Part shown: in pieces, positions 7,660 to 16,604 of the stretch
How the letters are laid out: every line of letters begins with the position of its first letter
How positions within the stretch are numbered: position 1 is the stretch's first letter
Source of the DNA: Cyanobium sp. C1_MAG_00004
GTDB taxonomy: Bacteria > Cyanobacteriota > Cyanobacteriia > PCC-6307 > Cyanobiaceae
Direction: 5' to 3'
Length of the DNA stretch: 41,687 nt
Assembly: GCA_027486935.1 (NCBI GenBank)
Contig: JAIXOF010000142.1
Coordinates: 1 to 41,687 of the forward strand
Made by a program: the position numbers and the translations under genes
The notes under the pieces: model-generated
Told to the model about the DNA's origin: nothing
Databases searched by the model: none
The model's input: only the letters and a program-made list of their open reading frames with translations

Positions 7660-9327
7660 ATGGCAACTGACCCCCCCGCCACACCTGACACCAGTTGGGA
7701 TGTGGTCGTCATCGGCAGCGGCGCTGCCGGACTGATGACCTGCCTGGAGCTGCCTCAGGAGTTGAGGGTTCTGCTGCTCAGCAAGGACGACAAACCCCGC
7801 TCGGCCAGTCGCTGGGCCCAGGGGGGGATCGCCGCCGTCACCCGGCCCGAGGACAGCACGGCCAGCCATGTAAACGACACCCTCAAGGCGGGTGCCGGAC
7901 TGTGCGATCCCGATGCCGTTGCCCTGCTGGTGAACCAGGCCCCTGCCTGCGTGCAACGGCTGCTGGAGCTGGGCATGGCCTTTGACCGCTCAGGCGCCGA
8001 CCTGAGCACGACCCTCGAAGCGGCCCACAGCCACCGGCGGGTGCTGCATGCCCAGGACCGCACCGGCGGCGCCCTGGTCGATGCCCTCGAGCGCCAGGTG
8101 CAGCAACGCCCCAACGTGGTGCATTGCAAAGGGGTCATGGCCCTGCAGCTCTGGCTCGAAGCAGGCCGCTGTTGCGGCGTTCAGGTGCTGCAGACAGACC
8201 GGGTCAGCTGGATCGGCAGCCGGGCGGTGGTGCTGGCCACCGGCGGCGGCGGCCATCTGTTTGCCCACACCACCAATCCCGAGCAGGCCAGCGGCGACGG
8301 ACTGGCCATGGCCTGGCAGGCGGGGGCCCGGTTGCGGGACCTCGAATTCGTGCAATTTCACCCGACGGCCCTGATGCTGCCGGGGGCACCCCACTTTCTG
8401 ATCTCAGAAGCGGTGCGCGGCGAAGGTGCCCGGCTGCACGACCGGGCGGGCCAGAGTCCGGTGGCCGGCCTGGCCGGGGCTGACCTGGCCCCACGGGATC
8501 AGGTCAGCCGGGCTCTGGCCAGGACGATGCAAGCCCAGGCGGTGGAGCACCTGTGGCTCGACCTGCGCCCGGTGGGCGAACAGCGCCTGCTGAGCCAGTT
8601 TCCAACCATCGTGCGCCGCTGCAGGGAGCTGGGGATTGACCCGCTGACGACATCAATCCCCGTGGCGCCGGCCGCCCACTACTGGATGGGGGGCATCGCC
8701 ACCGATCTGCAGGCCGCCACGTCGGTCCCGGGGCTCTATGCCGTCGGCGAAGTGGCCAGCACCGGGGTCCATGGCGCCAACCGACTGGCCAGCAATTCGT
8801 TAATGGAATGCCTGGTGTTCGCCCGCCAGCTGGGTCAGCACCTGCCGGGCCAGTTGAACGACGTCACGGCCGGCTCGCGGCCGGGCTTAGCCCGGCCGCC
8901 GCTGGTCCTGCTGCCCGCCGGCCGGGGAGCCCAGCCGGCCCGGCTCGATCAGCAGCGCCAGCTGTTGCGCCAGCTGTGCTGGCAGGTGGCGGGGGTCGAG
9001 CGGCGCAACGCCCCCCTGGCCCAGGCCCTGCAACGGGTGCGGCAGCAGCGCCAGGCCCTGGAGGGATGGCCCCAGCTGCAACAGCTGCAGCAGCTCCAGC
9101 CAGGAGAGTGCCTGCAGCTGGCGAGCGGCGATCAGCCCCAATTGCGCGCTCAGGTGGATCTGCAACACCGGCTGGTGCTGGCCGAACTGCTGATCGAGGC
9201 GGCCCTGTTTCGCGGCGAAAGCCGCGGGGGCCATTACCGCACCGATGCACCAGCAGCCCAACCCTTTTGGCAACGGCACACCCTGCAGCAGCGGGGTCAG
9301 GCGATCAGCACCGCGGCCATCGGCTGA
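7660..9327 (+). CDS. nadB: L-aspartate oxidase NadB
   Basis: A 555-residue flavoprotein that oxidises L-aspartate to iminoaspartate, the first step of de novo NAD synthesis. The FAD dinucleotide-binding motif GSGAAG sits at residues 19-24. Family motifs RSASRWAQGGIAA, RVLHAQDRTGGAL, VQFHPTAL and HGANRLASNSLMECLVFA are all present in order, and the C-terminal helical domain is complete. The ATG at 7660 immediately follows the T-tract of the psbU terminator; the upstream in-frame GTG (7639) lies within the terminator stem and is rejected. With no room for a promoter between terminator and start, transcription must begin upstream or come from read-through. It converges on the VKOR gene with an 11-nt gap. 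Confidence 0.95.
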   Translation: MATDPPATPDTSWDVVVIGSGAAGLMTCLELPQELRVLLLSKDDKPRSASRWAQGGIAAVTRPEDSTASHVNDTLKAGAGLCDPDAVALLVNQAPACVQRLLELGMAFDRSGADLSTTLEAAHSHRRVLHAQDRTGGALVDALERQVQQRPNVVHCKGVMALQLWLEAGRCCGVQVLQTDRVSWIGSRAVVLATGGGGHLFAHTTNPEQASGDGLAMAWQAGARLRDLEFVQFHPTALMLPGAPHFLISEAVRGEGARLHDRAGQSPVAGLAGADLAPRDQVSRALARTMQAQAVEHLWLDLRPVGEQRLLSQFPTIVRRCRELGIDPLTTSIPVAPAAHYWMGGIATDLQAATSVPGLYAVGEVASTGVHGANRLASNSLMECLVFARQLGQHLPGQLNDVTAGSRPGLARPPLVLLPAGRGAQPARLDQQRQLLRQLCWQVAGVERRNAPLAQALQRVRQQRQALEGWPQLQQLQQLQPGECLQLASGDQPQLRAQVDLQHRLVLAELLIEAALFRGESRGGHYRTDAPAAQPFWQRHTLQQRGQAISTAAIG

Positions 9328-9338
9328 TCAGGCGGGCC

Positions 9339-10283
9339 TCAGCCCTTGGCGGCAGGGGTGACCAGACCGTTGAAACCGACCAGATTGGCAAGCTTCTGGA
9401 GGGGTTTGACACCCGAATCGAGCTGGCCATTGATCTCCCAGCTGGGGTAGCCCTCGATCTTCTTCTGCTGACAGAGCTCGGCCTGGCTGTTCTGGCCGTC
9501 GGGCGCACACTCGATCACCTTGAGCCGGGCCGTGGCCTCCTTGCCGAACAGCTCCTTCTGCTCATGGCAATGGGGGCACCAATAGGCCGAATACATCACC
9601 GCTCCGGAAGCGGTGAGTTTCTCGGCCAGGGCCAGTGTGCTGGGGTTGCTGACCGTGGTCACCGGCAGTGGGACGCCCTTGGCGTTGACCACGGCCGGAC
9701 GGTTAACGGCCGCTGCCCAACCCAGGCCGACCACAGCCACCACCAGGGCCACCAGGATGCCGCGAAACACCAACTGGCCCCGATCGGCCCAGTCACCCTG
9801 CAGCAGGCTCAGCACCAGCAGCGACAGGCTGAGCAGGGCCGAGAGGATGCAAAAGGGGCAGCAGTCGCGGATCGCGAAGGCCATCACCCCGACCAGCACC
9901 AGACTGAACACCGCCATGCCTGTGCTGACGGCGAAAGCCCCCCAGCGGCTGGGCGCCTGCACTGCCGGGCTCTGGGTCACCAGTGGCAGCACCGCCAGCA
10001 CCAGCATCGCCCCATAGGCCAGCAGACCGAACAGGGACAACGGCTGGCCGAACAGGCTGCCCCAGGCGCTGGACAGCACCTTGTCGCAGCCATTGCAACC
10101 GAACCAACCCTGACTGCTGCAACTCAGGGAGCCCAGCAGACCCCATTTGCTGAGGGTGATCGAACCGGTGTCGATCACGCCGATGGTGGCCAGCACCGCC
10201 ATCACCACCCGCACCCAGCGCCGGCCCGCTTCCGGACGCCGCCGCTGGGACTGAAGGCGTTCGCTGAGGCGACTGGACGTCAC
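9339..10283 (-). CDS. VKOR-thioredoxin fusion (LTO1-like disulfide-forming protein)
   Basis: A protein of about 314 residues that couples a vitamin K epoxide reductase domain to a lumenal/periplasmic thioredoxin-like domain; such fusions in cyanobacteria and plastids (LTO1) oxidise cysteines of exported proteins and pass electrons to quinone. Visible cysteines are the loop group [12 protein letters not shown] (residues about 55-66), the quinone-reducing CPFC pair (about 142-145) between membrane helices, and the thioredoxin motif WCPHC (about 235-239) after the last helix. GTG 10283 is preferred over TTG 10289; neither has an obvious Shine-Dalgarno. The secreted four-cysteine protein at 16605 is one possible substrate in this window, which is only an inference. 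Confidence 0.93.
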   Translation of the reverse strand: MTSSRLSERLQSQRRRPEAGRRWVRVVMAVLATIGVIDTGSITLSKWGLLGSLSCSSQGWFGCNGCDKVLSSAWGSLFGQPLSLFGLLAYGAMLVLAVLPLVTQSPAVQAPSRWGAFAVSTGMAVFSLVLVGVMAFAIRDCCPFCILSALLSLSLLVLSLLQGDWADRGQLVFRGILVALVVAVVGLGWAAAVNRPAVVNAKGVPLPVTTVSNPSTLALAEKLTASGAVMYSAYWCPHCHEQKELFGKEATARLKVIECAPDGQNSQAELCQQKKIEGYPSWEINGQLDSGVKPLQKLANLVGFNGLVTPAAKG

Positions 10284-10366
10284 GGCCAAGGCTTCGTCTG
10301 AAGTCCGATTCTCGCAGCAGCTGTCCCATAGGGTGGATTTGGCAACAGCCGACGGCCCACCTGCCC

Positions 10367-11743
10367 ATGACCAAACCCACCGTGGCCTTTGCCCATCTGG
10401 GCTGCGAAAAGAACCGGGTCGACACCGAGCACATGCTCGGCCTGCTGGCCCAGGCGGGCTATGGGGTCAGCGCCGACGAAAGCGAGGCCGCCGTGGTGGT
10501 GGTGAACACCTGCAGCTTCATCCAGGACGCGCGCGAAGAATCGGTGCGCACCCTGGTGGAGCTAGCCGAGCAGGGCAAGGAGCTGATCATTGCGGGCTGC
10601 CTGGCCCAGCATTTCCAACAGGAGCTGCTCGACAGCCTGCCGGAGGCCAAAGCGATCGTCGGCACCGGCGATTACCAGCACATCGTCTCGGTCCTGGAGC
10701 GGGTCGAGGCGGGCGAGCGGGTCAACCAGGTGAGCGCCAACCCCACCTTTGTGGGCGATGAGCACCTGCCCCGCTACCGCACCACCAGTGAGGCGATTGC
10801 CTACCTGAAAGTGGCCGAAGGCTGCGACTACCGCTGCGCCTTCTGCATCATCCCGAAACTGCGGGGCGATCAGCGCTCCCGCACGATCGAGAGCATCGTC
10901 GCCGAAGCCCGGAGCCTTGCGGCCCAGGGGGTCCAGGAACTGGTGCTGATCAGCCAGATCACCACCAACTACGGTCTCGACCTGGCCGGCAAGCCCCAGC
11001 TGGCCGAGCTACTGCGGGCCCTGGGTGAGGTGGAGATCCCCTGGATCCGGGTGCATTACGCCTACCCCACCGGTCTGACCCAAGAGGTGCTGGCGGCCTA
11101 CCGGGAGGTGGCCAACGTGCTGCCCTATCTCGATCTGCCCCTGCAGCACAGCCACCCCGAGGTGCTGCGGGCGATGAACCGCCCCTGGCAGGCCGATGTG
11201 ACCGCCGGCGTGCTGGCGCGCATTCGCGAGCAGCTGCCCGAAGCGGTGCTGCGCACCACCTTCATCGTCGGCTTTCCCGGGGAAACCGAAGAGCACTTTG
11301 AACACCTGCTGGCGTTTGTGGCCGAACAGCGCTTTGACCACGTGGGCGTGTTCACCTTTTCGGCTGAAGAAGGGACACCTGCGGCTGAACTGCCCAATCA
11401 GGTGCCGGCCGAGGTCGCGCAAGCGCGCAAGGACCGGCTGATGGCGCTGCAGCAACCGATCGCCGCCGCCAACAACGCCGCCTGGGTGGGACGCATTGTC
11501 GATGTGCTGATCGAGCAGGAGAATCCCTCGACCGGCGAAATGCTGGGCCGCTGCGCCCGCTTTGCCCCCGAGGTCGACGGCGAGGTGCGGGTGCTGCCCG
11601 GCGAGGGGGGCCTATGCGCAGCCCCCGGGACCATGGTCCCGGTGCGCATCACCGCCGCCGACACCTACGACCTGATCGGCGAGGTGGTTGGCGCCGGCGC
11701 CATGGTGAGCGACGCCCTGGCCGCACGACGGGGCGACGGTTGA
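10367..11743 (+). CDS. rimO: Ribosomal protein S12 methylthiotransferase RimO
   Basis: A 458-residue radical SAM methylthiotransferase that modifies an aspartate of ribosomal protein S12. The UPF0004 domain has its three cluster cysteines (LGCEKN at C13, NTCSF, AGCLAQ). The radical SAM ligands CDYRCAFC lie at C153, C157 and C160, and the tail fits a TRAM domain. The RimO-type N-terminus ([17 protein letters not shown]) separates it from MiaB. The stop codon overlaps a TTG start of the next gene in a TTGA junction, so an MFS transporter is probably co-transcribed. Confidence 0.96.
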   Translation: MTKPTVAFAHLGCEKNRVDTEHMLGLLAQAGYGVSADESEAAVVVVNTCSFIQDAREESVRTLVELAEQGKELIIAGCLAQHFQQELLDSLPEAKAIVGTGDYQHIVSVLERVEAGERVNQVSANPTFVGDEHLPRYRTTSEAIAYLKVAEGCDYRCAFCIIPKLRGDQRSRTIESIVAEARSLAAQGVQELVLISQITTNYGLDLAGKPQLAELLRALGEVEIPWIRVHYAYPTGLTQEVLAAYREVANVLPYLDLPLQHSHPEVLRAMNRPWQADVTAGVLARIREQLPEAVLRTTFIVGFPGETEEHFEHLLAFVAEQRFDHVGVFTFSAEEGTPAAELPNQVPAEVAQARKDRLMALQQPIAAANNAAWVGRIVDVLIEQENPSTGEMLGRCARFAPEVDGEVRVLPGEGGLCAAPGTMVPVRITAADTYDLIGEVVGAGAMVSDALAARRGDG

Positions 11744-12981
11744 TTCCCCCTTGGCTGAAGCGCCATCAGCGCACCACGTTCCTGGTGGCCTCGGGTCTGA
11801 GCACGGCTGGCTCCTTCGCCGGGTTGACGGCCAAGGGCTGGATCCTGATCGACGGAAGCGACAGTCCACTGTTGCTGGCCCTGCATTTCGCCGCCCTGGC
11901 CCTGCCGTCACTGGCGGTCAGCGGCGCAGCGGGGGTGTTGACCGACCGCCTGGGCAGCGAACGGGTGCTGATCAGGGCCCAGTGGGGCCTGTTCGGCGCC
12001 GGGGTGCTGGGGGCCGTGGCAATCCCATTGAGCACCGGTCAACTGCAGATGGGCCTGCTGCTGGTCAGCACCCTGTTGATCGGCATCGCCAGCACGTTTG
12101 AACTGACGGCCCGCAACAAGTACTGCGCCCTGCTGGTCGATGAACCGGGCCAGCTGGCGCCCTACCTGGCCAGCTTTTCGGTCGTGTTCAACGTTGGCAA
12201 GCTGGTGGGTCCCCCGCTGGGGGGCTGGTTGCTGGCCCTGAGCGGGCCCACCACCGCCCTGGCCCTGGATGCGGCCACTTACCTGCTGCCGATCGCCACC
12301 ATCGTGTGGCTGCTGCTGCCCAACCGCGACGCCGAAGAGACGAGCAGCTCTGTCGCCCAGGAACCCGGGAGCGCAGCCAACCCGGCGAGCCTGCGTGCGG
12401 CCTGGGATGGCTGCGGGCCGGTGTTGCGCCACGTCCTGCGCTTCACAGCCCTGGCCTGTCTGGTGGTCTTCTTTCATCCAGGCCTGGCGCCGCTGATGGC
12501 CCGGCAGGTGCTGGACGGCAGTCCCCAGGCCCTGGGCACCTTCACCTCGGTGCTGGCGGCTGGCAGCATCTGTGGCGGCCTGATCCTGCAGCGCAACAGC
12601 CGTTGGCTGTGCAACCGGCCGGGCCTGCTGCTGGGGGCCTGCACACTGATCACCGGGCTGGCCCAGATCGGCCTGGGCAGCAGCCGGGGTGCGGTGAGCG
12701 GGCTGACGATGACGTTTGTGATCGGTGCAGGCACGGCGTGCCTGCTGGCGGGGACCAACCTGATCACTCAGGTGGGTTCGCCGCAGCGGATCCGGGGCCG
12801 CATGGCCGGCCTCAGCCAGATCGCGTTTCTGGGGGGTGGGGGGCTCAGCGGACTCATGGCTGCCCTGCTGACCATGGGCTGGGGTCTGGGATCGACGGAA
12901 GCCCTGCTCGGTGGCATCGGGCTGGCACTCGGGATCCTGGAGCTGGTCAGGCGGGGGAACACCAGGCTCCCTGCCGCCTGA
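11740..12981 (+). CDS. MFS transporter (EntS/MFS_3-like)
   Basis: A membrane protein of about 413 residues with two groups of hydrophobic helices and the major facilitator A-motif-like loop [17 protein letters not shown]. The [25 protein letters not shown] segment resembles the EntS/MFS_3 branch, which contains small-molecule and siderophore exporters. The start is taken as TTG 11740, overlapping the rimO stop; the reading frame is open further upstream, but that part is inside rimO and reads as arginine-rich out-of-frame sequence. The substrate is unknown. It converges with the petL-like gene 25 nt downstream. Confidence 0.82.
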   Translation: MIPPWLKRHQRTTFLVASGLSTAGSFAGLTAKGWILIDGSDSPLLLALHFAALALPSLAVSGAAGVLTDRLGSERVLIRAQWGLFGAGVLGAVAIPLSTGQLQMGLLLVSTLLIGIASTFELTARNKYCALLVDEPGQLAPYLASFSVVFNVGKLVGPPLGGWLLALSGPTTALALDAATYLLPIATIVWLLLPNRDAEETSSSVAQEPGSAANPASLRAAWDGCGPVLRHVLRFTALACLVVFFHPGLAPLMARQVLDGSPQALGTFTSVLAAGSICGGLILQRNSRWLCNRPGLLLGACTLITGLAQIGLGSSRGAVSGLTMTFVIGAGTACLLAGTNLITQVGSPQRIRGRMAGLSQIAFLGGGGLSGLMAALLTMGWGLGSTEALLGGIGLALGILELVRRGNTRLPAA

Positions 12982-13006
12982 AGACAGCTGGACTTCAGCA
13001 AAAGCC

Positions 13007-13099
13007 TCAGATCAGGCGGACGCCCCGCAGCACGACAGTCGCCAGGAAGGCCGTGGCCAATCCGCCGCCGACCAGTGCCAGGTAGATCGCTACGCCCAT
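13007..13099 (-). CDS. petL: Cytochrome b6f subunit PetL-like miniprotein (30 aa)
   Basis: A 30-codon gene easily missed because of its size. The peptide starts MGVAIYLALVGGG, forms a single membrane span and ends VLRGVRLI before a TGA. PetL (Ycf7) is a one-helix subunit at the edge of the cytochrome b6f dimer, about 30 residues long, commonly with a short N-terminus and a basic tail ending in KLI or RLI (the Mastigocladus subunit ends with SIKLI); the fit in length, topology and tail is good. No strong Shine-Dalgarno is seen. It lies alone, convergent with the MFS gene and divergent from the radical SAM gene. The identification rests on pattern and recalled family features, not on an alignment. 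Confidence 0.7.
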   Translation of the reverse strand: MGVAIYLALVGGGLATAFLATVVLRGVRLI

Positions 13100-13172
13100 G
13101 GGTTTTGTGCAGTTGCTGGGCCCATTAGAGCAGAAATGGGCCTCAGCCAAGCTCCGCATGAATCACCTAAGG

Positions 13173-13186
13173 TCAACCGAGGTTGA
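13173..13186. promoter_or_regulatory. Palindrome in petL/radical SAM divergent region
   Basis: TCAACC at 13173-13178 and GGTTGA at 13181-13186 form a perfect inverted repeat with a 2-nt centre, and ACCTAAGGT at 13165-13173 is a second palindrome that abuts it. They sit in the 221-nt gap between the petL-like gene and the radical SAM gene, where divergent promoters must lie. They may be operator half-sites, but they match no regulator consensus I can name (not NtcA GTA-N8-TAC). Confidence 0.35.
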
Positions 13187-13320
13187 GCGTCGCAACACTC
13201 TGCCCCCGCGTGAGGCGTCTGCGTCCTTGATCCCCATGCTTCCCACCTCCTTCGCCACCAGCCGCACGAACCGACAGCTGACGCACTAGCGCCCTGATCC
13301 GCCCAACTGCCGCCCGCCGC

Positions 13321-14925
13321 ATGCGAACGCTGTTCATCTACCCGGAGTTCCCGAAAACCTTCTGGAGCTACGAAAAAATTCTTGAGCTGGTCAACCGCAA
13401 GGTGCTGCTGCCACCGCTGGGCCTGGTGACAGTTGCTGCACTGCTTCCCCAGCGCTGGGAGATGAAGCTGGTGGACCGCAACGTGCGCGAGGTGACGGAG
13501 GCCGAGTGGGATTGGGCTGAGCTGGTGGTGATCTCGGGGATGATCGTGCAGAAGGCCGACATGGCCGTGCAGATCGCCCGGGCCAAGGACCGCGGCCTGC
13601 CGGTGGCGGTGGGCGGACCTTTCGCCAGCTCCACCCCCGACGCACCCGAGCTGGATCTGGCCGACTTCAAGGTGCTCGACGAGGGGGAGATCACCCTGCC
13701 GCTGTTCATCGAAGCGATCGAAAGGGGTGAGCGTGGTGGTCGCTTCAGTGCCGAAGGCGAAAAGCCCGATGTGACCGCGACGCCGGTGCCCCGCTTCGAC
13801 CTGCTGGAGCTGGATGCCTACGACTCGATGAGCGTGCAGTTCTCGCGGGGCTGCCCATTCCAGTGCGAGTTTTGCGACATCATCGTGCTGTACGGCCGCA
13901 AGCCGCGCACCAAGACACCCCAGCAGCTGATCGCCGAGCTGCAACGGCTCTACGACCTGGGCTGGCGCCGTTCGATCTTTCTGGTCGATGACAACTTCAT
14001 CGGCAACAAGCGCAACGCCAAGCTGCTGCTGCCAGCGCTCAAAACCTGGCAGATCGAGCACGGGTATCCGTTCAGCTTTGCCACCGAGGCCTCGGTGGAC
14101 CTCGCCGCGGACGACGAGCTGATGGAAATGATGGCGGAGTGCCGTTTCGAAGCGGTCTTTCTGGGGATCGAAACTCCGGATGCGGCCAGTCTCGAAACCT
14201 CCAAAAAACTGCAGAACACCCGCAGCTCCCTGGAGGAAGCGGTTGACCACATCGGCAGTTATGGCATCCGCGTCATGGCCGGTTTCATCATCGGCTTTGA
14301 CGGTGAGAAGACCGGCGCCGGCGATCGCATCGTCGAATTCGTGAGCCGCACCGGCATTCCGGCGGCGATGATGGGCATGTTGCAGGCCCTGCCCAACACC
14401 GGCCTGTGGCACCGGCTCGAGAATGAAGGCCGCCTGATCCAGGAAAAGGACGCCGCCAAAGGGGTCAACCAGACCAATCTGCTCAACTTTGTGCCGACGC
14501 GGCCGATCCGTGAGATCGCCAACGAGTACGTGGACGCGTTCTGCCGGCTCTACGAGCCCCACGCCTACATCGACCGTGTCACCCATTACCACCTGAAATC
14601 CGGACTGCCCCGCTGGCAGCAGTACAAGCCCGCCTCCTTCAACAAGGCCTCACTGCCGGCCTGGACCGATGTGCGGGCTCTGCTGATCGTGATCTGGCGC
14701 CAGGGGATCAAGCGAGACACCCGCTGGCGCTTCTGGCGCTCACTGCTCAAGGTGGCCCGCCGCAACCCCGGCGTGCTCGAGCAGTTTCTGGTGGTGCTGG
14801 CCCACAACGAGCACTTCATGGAATACCGCGCGATCGTGACCCGTGAAATCGGCGAACAGCTGGCAGCCCTGCCCCCCGAGGACAAGGAGATCGCCTCGCT
14901 GAAGCGAGAACTGCAAACGGCCTGA
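13321..14925 (+). CDS. B12-binding domain radical SAM protein (DUF4070 type)
   Basis: A 534-residue protein with an N-terminal cobalamin-binding-like Rossmann domain (about 1-135), a radical SAM domain with CPFQCEFC at C178, C182 and C185, and a C-terminal region resembling DUF4070 (from about residue 330, after GFIIGFDGEKTGAGDRIVEF). The hopanoid C-3 methylase HpnR has this architecture, and relatives methylate unactivated carbons or rearrange rings. A classical DxHxxG cobalamin motif is not visible (VDRNVREV is in its place), so cobalamin would bind without a lower histidine ligand, as in other members of this class. The ATG at 13321 lacks a Shine-Dalgarno. No hopanoid or chlorophyll genes are adjacent, so the substrate is open. 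Confidence 0.88.
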   Translation: MRTLFIYPEFPKTFWSYEKILELVNRKVLLPPLGLVTVAALLPQRWEMKLVDRNVREVTEAEWDWAELVVISGMIVQKADMAVQIARAKDRGLPVAVGGPFASSTPDAPELDLADFKVLDEGEITLPLFIEAIERGERGGRFSAEGEKPDVTATPVPRFDLLELDAYDSMSVQFSRGCPFQCEFCDIIVLYGRKPRTKTPQQLIAELQRLYDLGWRRSIFLVDDNFIGNKRNAKLLLPALKTWQIEHGYPFSFATEASVDLAADDELMEMMAECRFEAVFLGIETPDAASLETSKKLQNTRSSLEEAVDHIGSYGIRVMAGFIIGFDGEKTGAGDRIVEFVSRTGIPAAMMGMLQALPNTGLWHRLENEGRLIQEKDAAKGVNQTNLLNFVPTRPIREIANEYVDAFCRLYEPHAYIDRVTHYHLKSGLPRWQQYKPASFNKASLPAWTDVRALLIVIWRQGIKRDTRWRFWRSLLKVARRNPGVLEQFLVVLAHNEHFMEYRAIVTREIGEQLAALPPEDKEIASLKRELQTA

Positions 14926-14940
14926 TCCCCTGATCAGGCC
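14919..14940. terminator. Perfect 9-bp hairpin between convergent genes
   Basis: GGCCTGATC (14919-14927) and GATCAGGCC (14932-14940) pair perfectly around a 4-nt loop, and the left arm contains the stop codon of the radical SAM gene. The position between convergent genes suits a bidirectional transcription terminator, but no T-tract follows on the plus strand and only a short T-run exists on the minus strand, so termination strength is doubtful. Confidence 0.5.
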
Positions 14941-14959
14941 TGGCGTTCAGACCTGGGAA

Positions 14960-15358
14960 TCAGTCCTGGATGTAATCAAGTCCTGCCAGCAGGCAGTGCT
15001 CAGCCCGCTGCAGCTCCCGGCCCAGATACAGGGCATGGTCGAGCCGGGACAGGGGCAGCGTGCCCTCGGTTTCGGTGAGCTGAATGCCCAGCTGCTTGGC
15101 GCTCGAGGCGCGCCAGATCGTCAGGGGGCGGCGCGGCCCGGTGCCCCTGCAGCTGAGCACCTCGCCGGTCTCTGGATCGGTGGCCAGGCCCCGCTCGTCG
15201 ATGCCGTTGCCGTAATGCTCGACCACGAGCTCGGCGGCGGTGTGATCGACCTTGATCAGGAAATATCCGGCCGGGTCAAGGGCGATGAAACGCTGCGAAA
15301 GCCGGGCGTCCAGGTCGGCGAGCTGGCGCTGCTGCTCAGGGCTCAGGGGCTGGGGCAT
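14960..15358 (-). CDS. DUF4346 domain protein
   Basis: A 132-residue soluble protein that looks like the cyanobacterial DUF4346 family, function unknown. Typical segments are AGYFLIKVDHTAAELVVEHY, TGEVLSCRG, and the C-terminal LSRLDHALYLGRELQRAE. ATG 15358 is used; the open frame continues upstream but there it lies inside the acyltransferase gene in another frame. It overlaps the 3' end of that upstream gene by 23 nt on the same strand, so the two are probably translated from one mRNA. Elsewhere DUF4346 is sometimes linked to pterin-binding domains, as far as I recall; nothing here proves that. Confidence 0.78.
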   Translation of the reverse strand: MPQPLSPEQQRQLADLDARLSQRFIALDPAGYFLIKVDHTAAELVVEHYGNGIDERGLATDPETGEVLSCRGTGPRRPLTIWRASSAKQLGIQLTETEGTLPLSRLDHALYLGRELQRAEHCLLAGLDYIQD

Positions 15359-16550
15359 GGGGTGGATCGTAGGCAGCCGTGAACGGCAGTTCGGCGTTGA
15401 TCGCCTCGATCTGCTCCAGCATCTGGGCGTTGGCACCGGGGAGCCACTGCTCCAGGATCGCGGCATAGCCCGGATCAAACCAGCGGTGCAGGCTGATCCG
15501 CGGCTCGGCGACAAAGCCGCGGCGTCGCTTGTGACTGCCGCCGGCACCGGGGTCGAAACGGGCCACGCCCTGATCAATTGCCCAGGCGATCGGGGCGTAA
15601 TAACAGACCTCAAAGTGAAGGTTGTCCAGCTCAACCGCGCTGCCCCAGTAGCGCCCCCAGAGCTGGTCCCCTCCCCGCACACACAGGGCCATCGCCAGCG
15701 GCTCGCCGGCCGGGTCCTCGCCTGTGGGGTGGGCGGCGAACAGCACCAGGTTCTGGCGCAGGTCGCGGGCGGCCGCATCAAAGAAGGCTTCGGTCAGATA
15801 TTTGCTGCCCCAGGGCCCCCAGCGCTCGCAATGCATGGCGTAGAACCCATGCATCCGCCCCAGCAGGGACGGCGGGATCGCCTCGCCGGCCAACGGTGTC
15901 ACCACCAGCCCGGCCGCCTCGACGGCGCGGCGCTCACGGCGGATGTTGCGGCGCTGGTTGGCGTTGAAGCTGGCCAGGTAGTCCTCAAAGGTCTGGAACC
16001 CCGGATTGCTCCAGGTGCTCTGCTGGTTGAGCCATCGGGAACAGCCGGCGGCTTCGGCCAGGGGGGCCCAGGCCGGATCGGCATAGAGAAAATTGACGCT
16101 GAAAATGCCGTGCTCGCGGCAGAAGGCCTCGATCAGCTCGAGCATCACCGTGGTCAGTGCTGCCGCGTCCTCAGCTGGATCGATCCAGAAGCGGTAGCCC
16201 ACGACGGGGCTGACCGGGCTCATGCCCACCAGCTTGGGGTAGTAGCGGTGGCCCAGACGGGCAGCGAGCTCGGCGAAGCTTTGATCAAAGACGAATTCGC
16301 CGTAGCTGTGGCCCTTGAGATACAGGGGTGCCACCGCCACCAGCTGCTCGCCGCGCCACAGGGACAGCGGGCAGCTCTGCCACCCCTGGGCCGGCACGAT
16401 GCTGCCGCTGCGCTCCAGGTGCACCATCCAGCGCCAGCGATAAAACGGCAGCGGTTCGGGGCTGCCATTGGCCGCGGCCAGCAGCTGGTCCCACTGACGT
16501 TCAGGCAGTTCCTCGATGCCCCGGTGCCAGCTGGCCTGCAACGCACCCAT
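15336..16550 (-). CDS. FemAB-like GNAT acyltransferase (COG3146/DUF482)
   Basis: A 404-residue protein of the FemAB-like peptidogalycan biosynthesis/recognition family with a GNAT fold. Characteristic segments are YRWRWMVHLERSGS, the VAPLYLKGHSYGEFVFDQ region, FNANQRRNIRRERR, and FDPGAGGSHKRRRGFVAEP near the end, which is a family hallmark. These proteins are thought to transfer acyl groups to amines; the precise substrate is unknown. The ATG at 16550 is divergent from the secreted-protein gene at 16605. The 23-nt overlap with DUF4346 suggests coupled expression. Confidence 0.88.
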   Translation of the reverse strand: MGALQASWHRGIEELPERQWDQLLAAANGSPEPLPFYRWRWMVHLERSGSIVPAQGWQSCPLSLWRGEQLVAVAPLYLKGHSYGEFVFDQSFAELAARLGHRYYPKLVGMSPVSPVVGYRFWIDPAEDAAALTTVMLELIEAFCREHGIFSVNFLYADPAWAPLAEAAGCSRWLNQQSTWSNPGFQTFEDYLASFNANQRRNIRRERRAVEAAGLVVTPLAGEAIPPSLLGRMHGFYAMHCERWGPWGSKYLTEAFFDAAARDLRQNLVLFAAHPTGEDPAGEPLAMALCVRGGDQLWGRYWGSAVELDNLHFEVCYYAPIAWAIDQGVARFDPGAGGSHKRRRGFVAEPRISLHRWFDPGYAAILEQWLPGANAQMLEQIEAINAELPFTAAYDPPHAPAPEP

Positions 16551-16604
16551 GGCAGCCGGCTCCAGCGAGAGTGCCGCGCCAAACTAACCAGAGCCTGGGC
16601 CGAG

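Noticed and set aside
13098-13289. 63-codon plus-strand frame in the petL/radical SAM gap
   Set aside because: Polar, low-similarity sequence with no ribosome-binding site; the divergent intergenic region explains it better.
13090-14592. Minus-strand open frame of 500 codons covering the radical SAM gene
   Set aside because: The plus-strand protein has the CxxxCxxC motif and conserved domains; the antisense frame has none.
14919-14940. A strong Rho-independent terminator
   Set aside because: The hairpin is perfect but no T-tract follows on the plus strand and only a weak one on the minus strand, so it is listed with low confidence as a hairpin.
15252-16604. Long open frame on the plus strand before the secreted four-cysteine protein
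   Set aside because: It is antisense to the acyltransferase and DUF4346 genes, has no recognisable domain or signal, and reflects the stop-poor high-GC sequence. Only the part from 16605 is kept.
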